Source: Tridacna crocea
Taxonomy: Eukaryota; Mollusca; Bivalvia; Cardiida; Cardiidae
Direction of reading: 5' to 3'
Length of the DNA stretch: 64,000 nucleotides
Assembly (NCBI GenBank): GCA_943736015.1
Contig: OX031071.1
Coordinates: 12,310,119-12,374,118, forward strand
The notes beneath the pieces are model-generated. The model ran no database searches. It saw nothing but the letters and a program-made list of their open reading frames with translations, and was not told the origin of the DNA. This document shows, piece by piece, positions 63,801 through 64,000 of the stretch. Made by a program: the position numbers and the translations under genes. Each line of letters starts with the position of its first letter. Positions within the stretch are counted from its first letter, which is position 1.

Positions 63801-64000
63801 TTAACACTTTACCACATGACAGAATTTTGGACCTTACCACACTGAAAGCATGTAACTATTGTCAACAGTCTTAAATGTATCTCAAATGATGATTTCTGAC
63901 ATAATATTATATAGGGTAGATAACATTGTGGGAAAAGGAGAAAATGCTGGTTACCAGCATTTTCTCCTTTTCCCATAATGTTTTCAAAAGGCTTCTATTG
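63801..64000 (+). mobile_element. family A element cut by the window edge
   Basis: TTAACACTTTACCACATGAC; near-perfect hairpin 63927-63993; runs off the end. Confidence 0.93.

Overview
The window looks like animal nuclear DNA. It is AT-rich, has one clear protein-coding gene split into nine GT-AG exons, and is otherwise packed with non-autonomous DNA transposons, tRNA-derived SINEs and tandem arrays. No bacterial operons, rRNA, CRISPR array or intact tRNA gene was seen. The mix of repeats resembles what is reported for molluscs, especially bivalves, but that is inference; no locus here fixes the species.

The one confident gene lies on the plus strand at 21486-37469. It is an NPC1-family (Niemann-Pick C1) gene with coding exons at 21486-21548, 26612-26780, 29257-29775, 30980-31085, 31762-31897, 33869-34095, 35365-35465, 35848-36008 and 37386-37469. 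The reading phases join without a break to give 521 residues: a signal peptide, the sterol-binding N-terminal domain with all 18 family cysteines, then directly the middle luminal domain with its 4 cysteines, and a stop. TM1, TM2, the sterol-sensing domain and the whole C-terminal half of NPC1 are absent. The product is predicted to be a soluble, secreted or lumenal sterol-binding protein. This is the main discovery candidate. Its stop codon lies in the TTAA target site of a transposon, and that transposon also supplies the nearest AATAAA.

Layout. 1-21 kb: TTAA-flanked miniature elements (families A, B, C and F), a decayed hAT-transposase-like gene piece near 10.3-10.8 kb, palindromic elements, and a 280-bp block (17.6 kb) repeated in inverted orientation just upstream of the NPC1-like gene. 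21.5-37.5 kb: the NPC1-like gene. Its intron 1 holds a large 34-bp minisatellite and its intron 2 holds three identical-looking 347-bp repeats and a decayed copy of the start of exon 3. 37.7-47 kb: more elements, including one with long inverted ends. 47.3-50.7 kb: two elements with CAG-type ends and 6-bp target duplications (hAT-like). 51-57.6 kb: a very dense cluster of families A and B. 57.9-62.8 kb: a nested stack in which a 4351-bp Mutator-like element with 10-bp target duplications and subterminal minisatellites sits inside a family A element, itself inside another element. 63-64 kb: SINE, family B and family A.

Family definitions used below. A: about 229 bp, TTAA at both ends, ends reading CCCTTTACC.., central hairpin with arm ATGCTGGT. 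B: about 229 bp, ends CCCTTTACTCCATAG / CCCTTTACCCCATA, hairpin arm ATTGCTCGT with GGCAAAAGGTG. C: about 229 bp, hairpin arm ATTGCTCGT with GGGAAAAGGAG. F: about 560 bp, ends TTAAAGGTGG. E: about 230 bp, ends GGCAAAAGGGGGCTTAA, with an inner AGGTCAGCCTGCGCAG palindrome. D: about 180 bp, near-complete palindrome with ends CACCAACCATTCTT. Strand for A is + when the side containing GCATTTGCAGACGAC is on the left.
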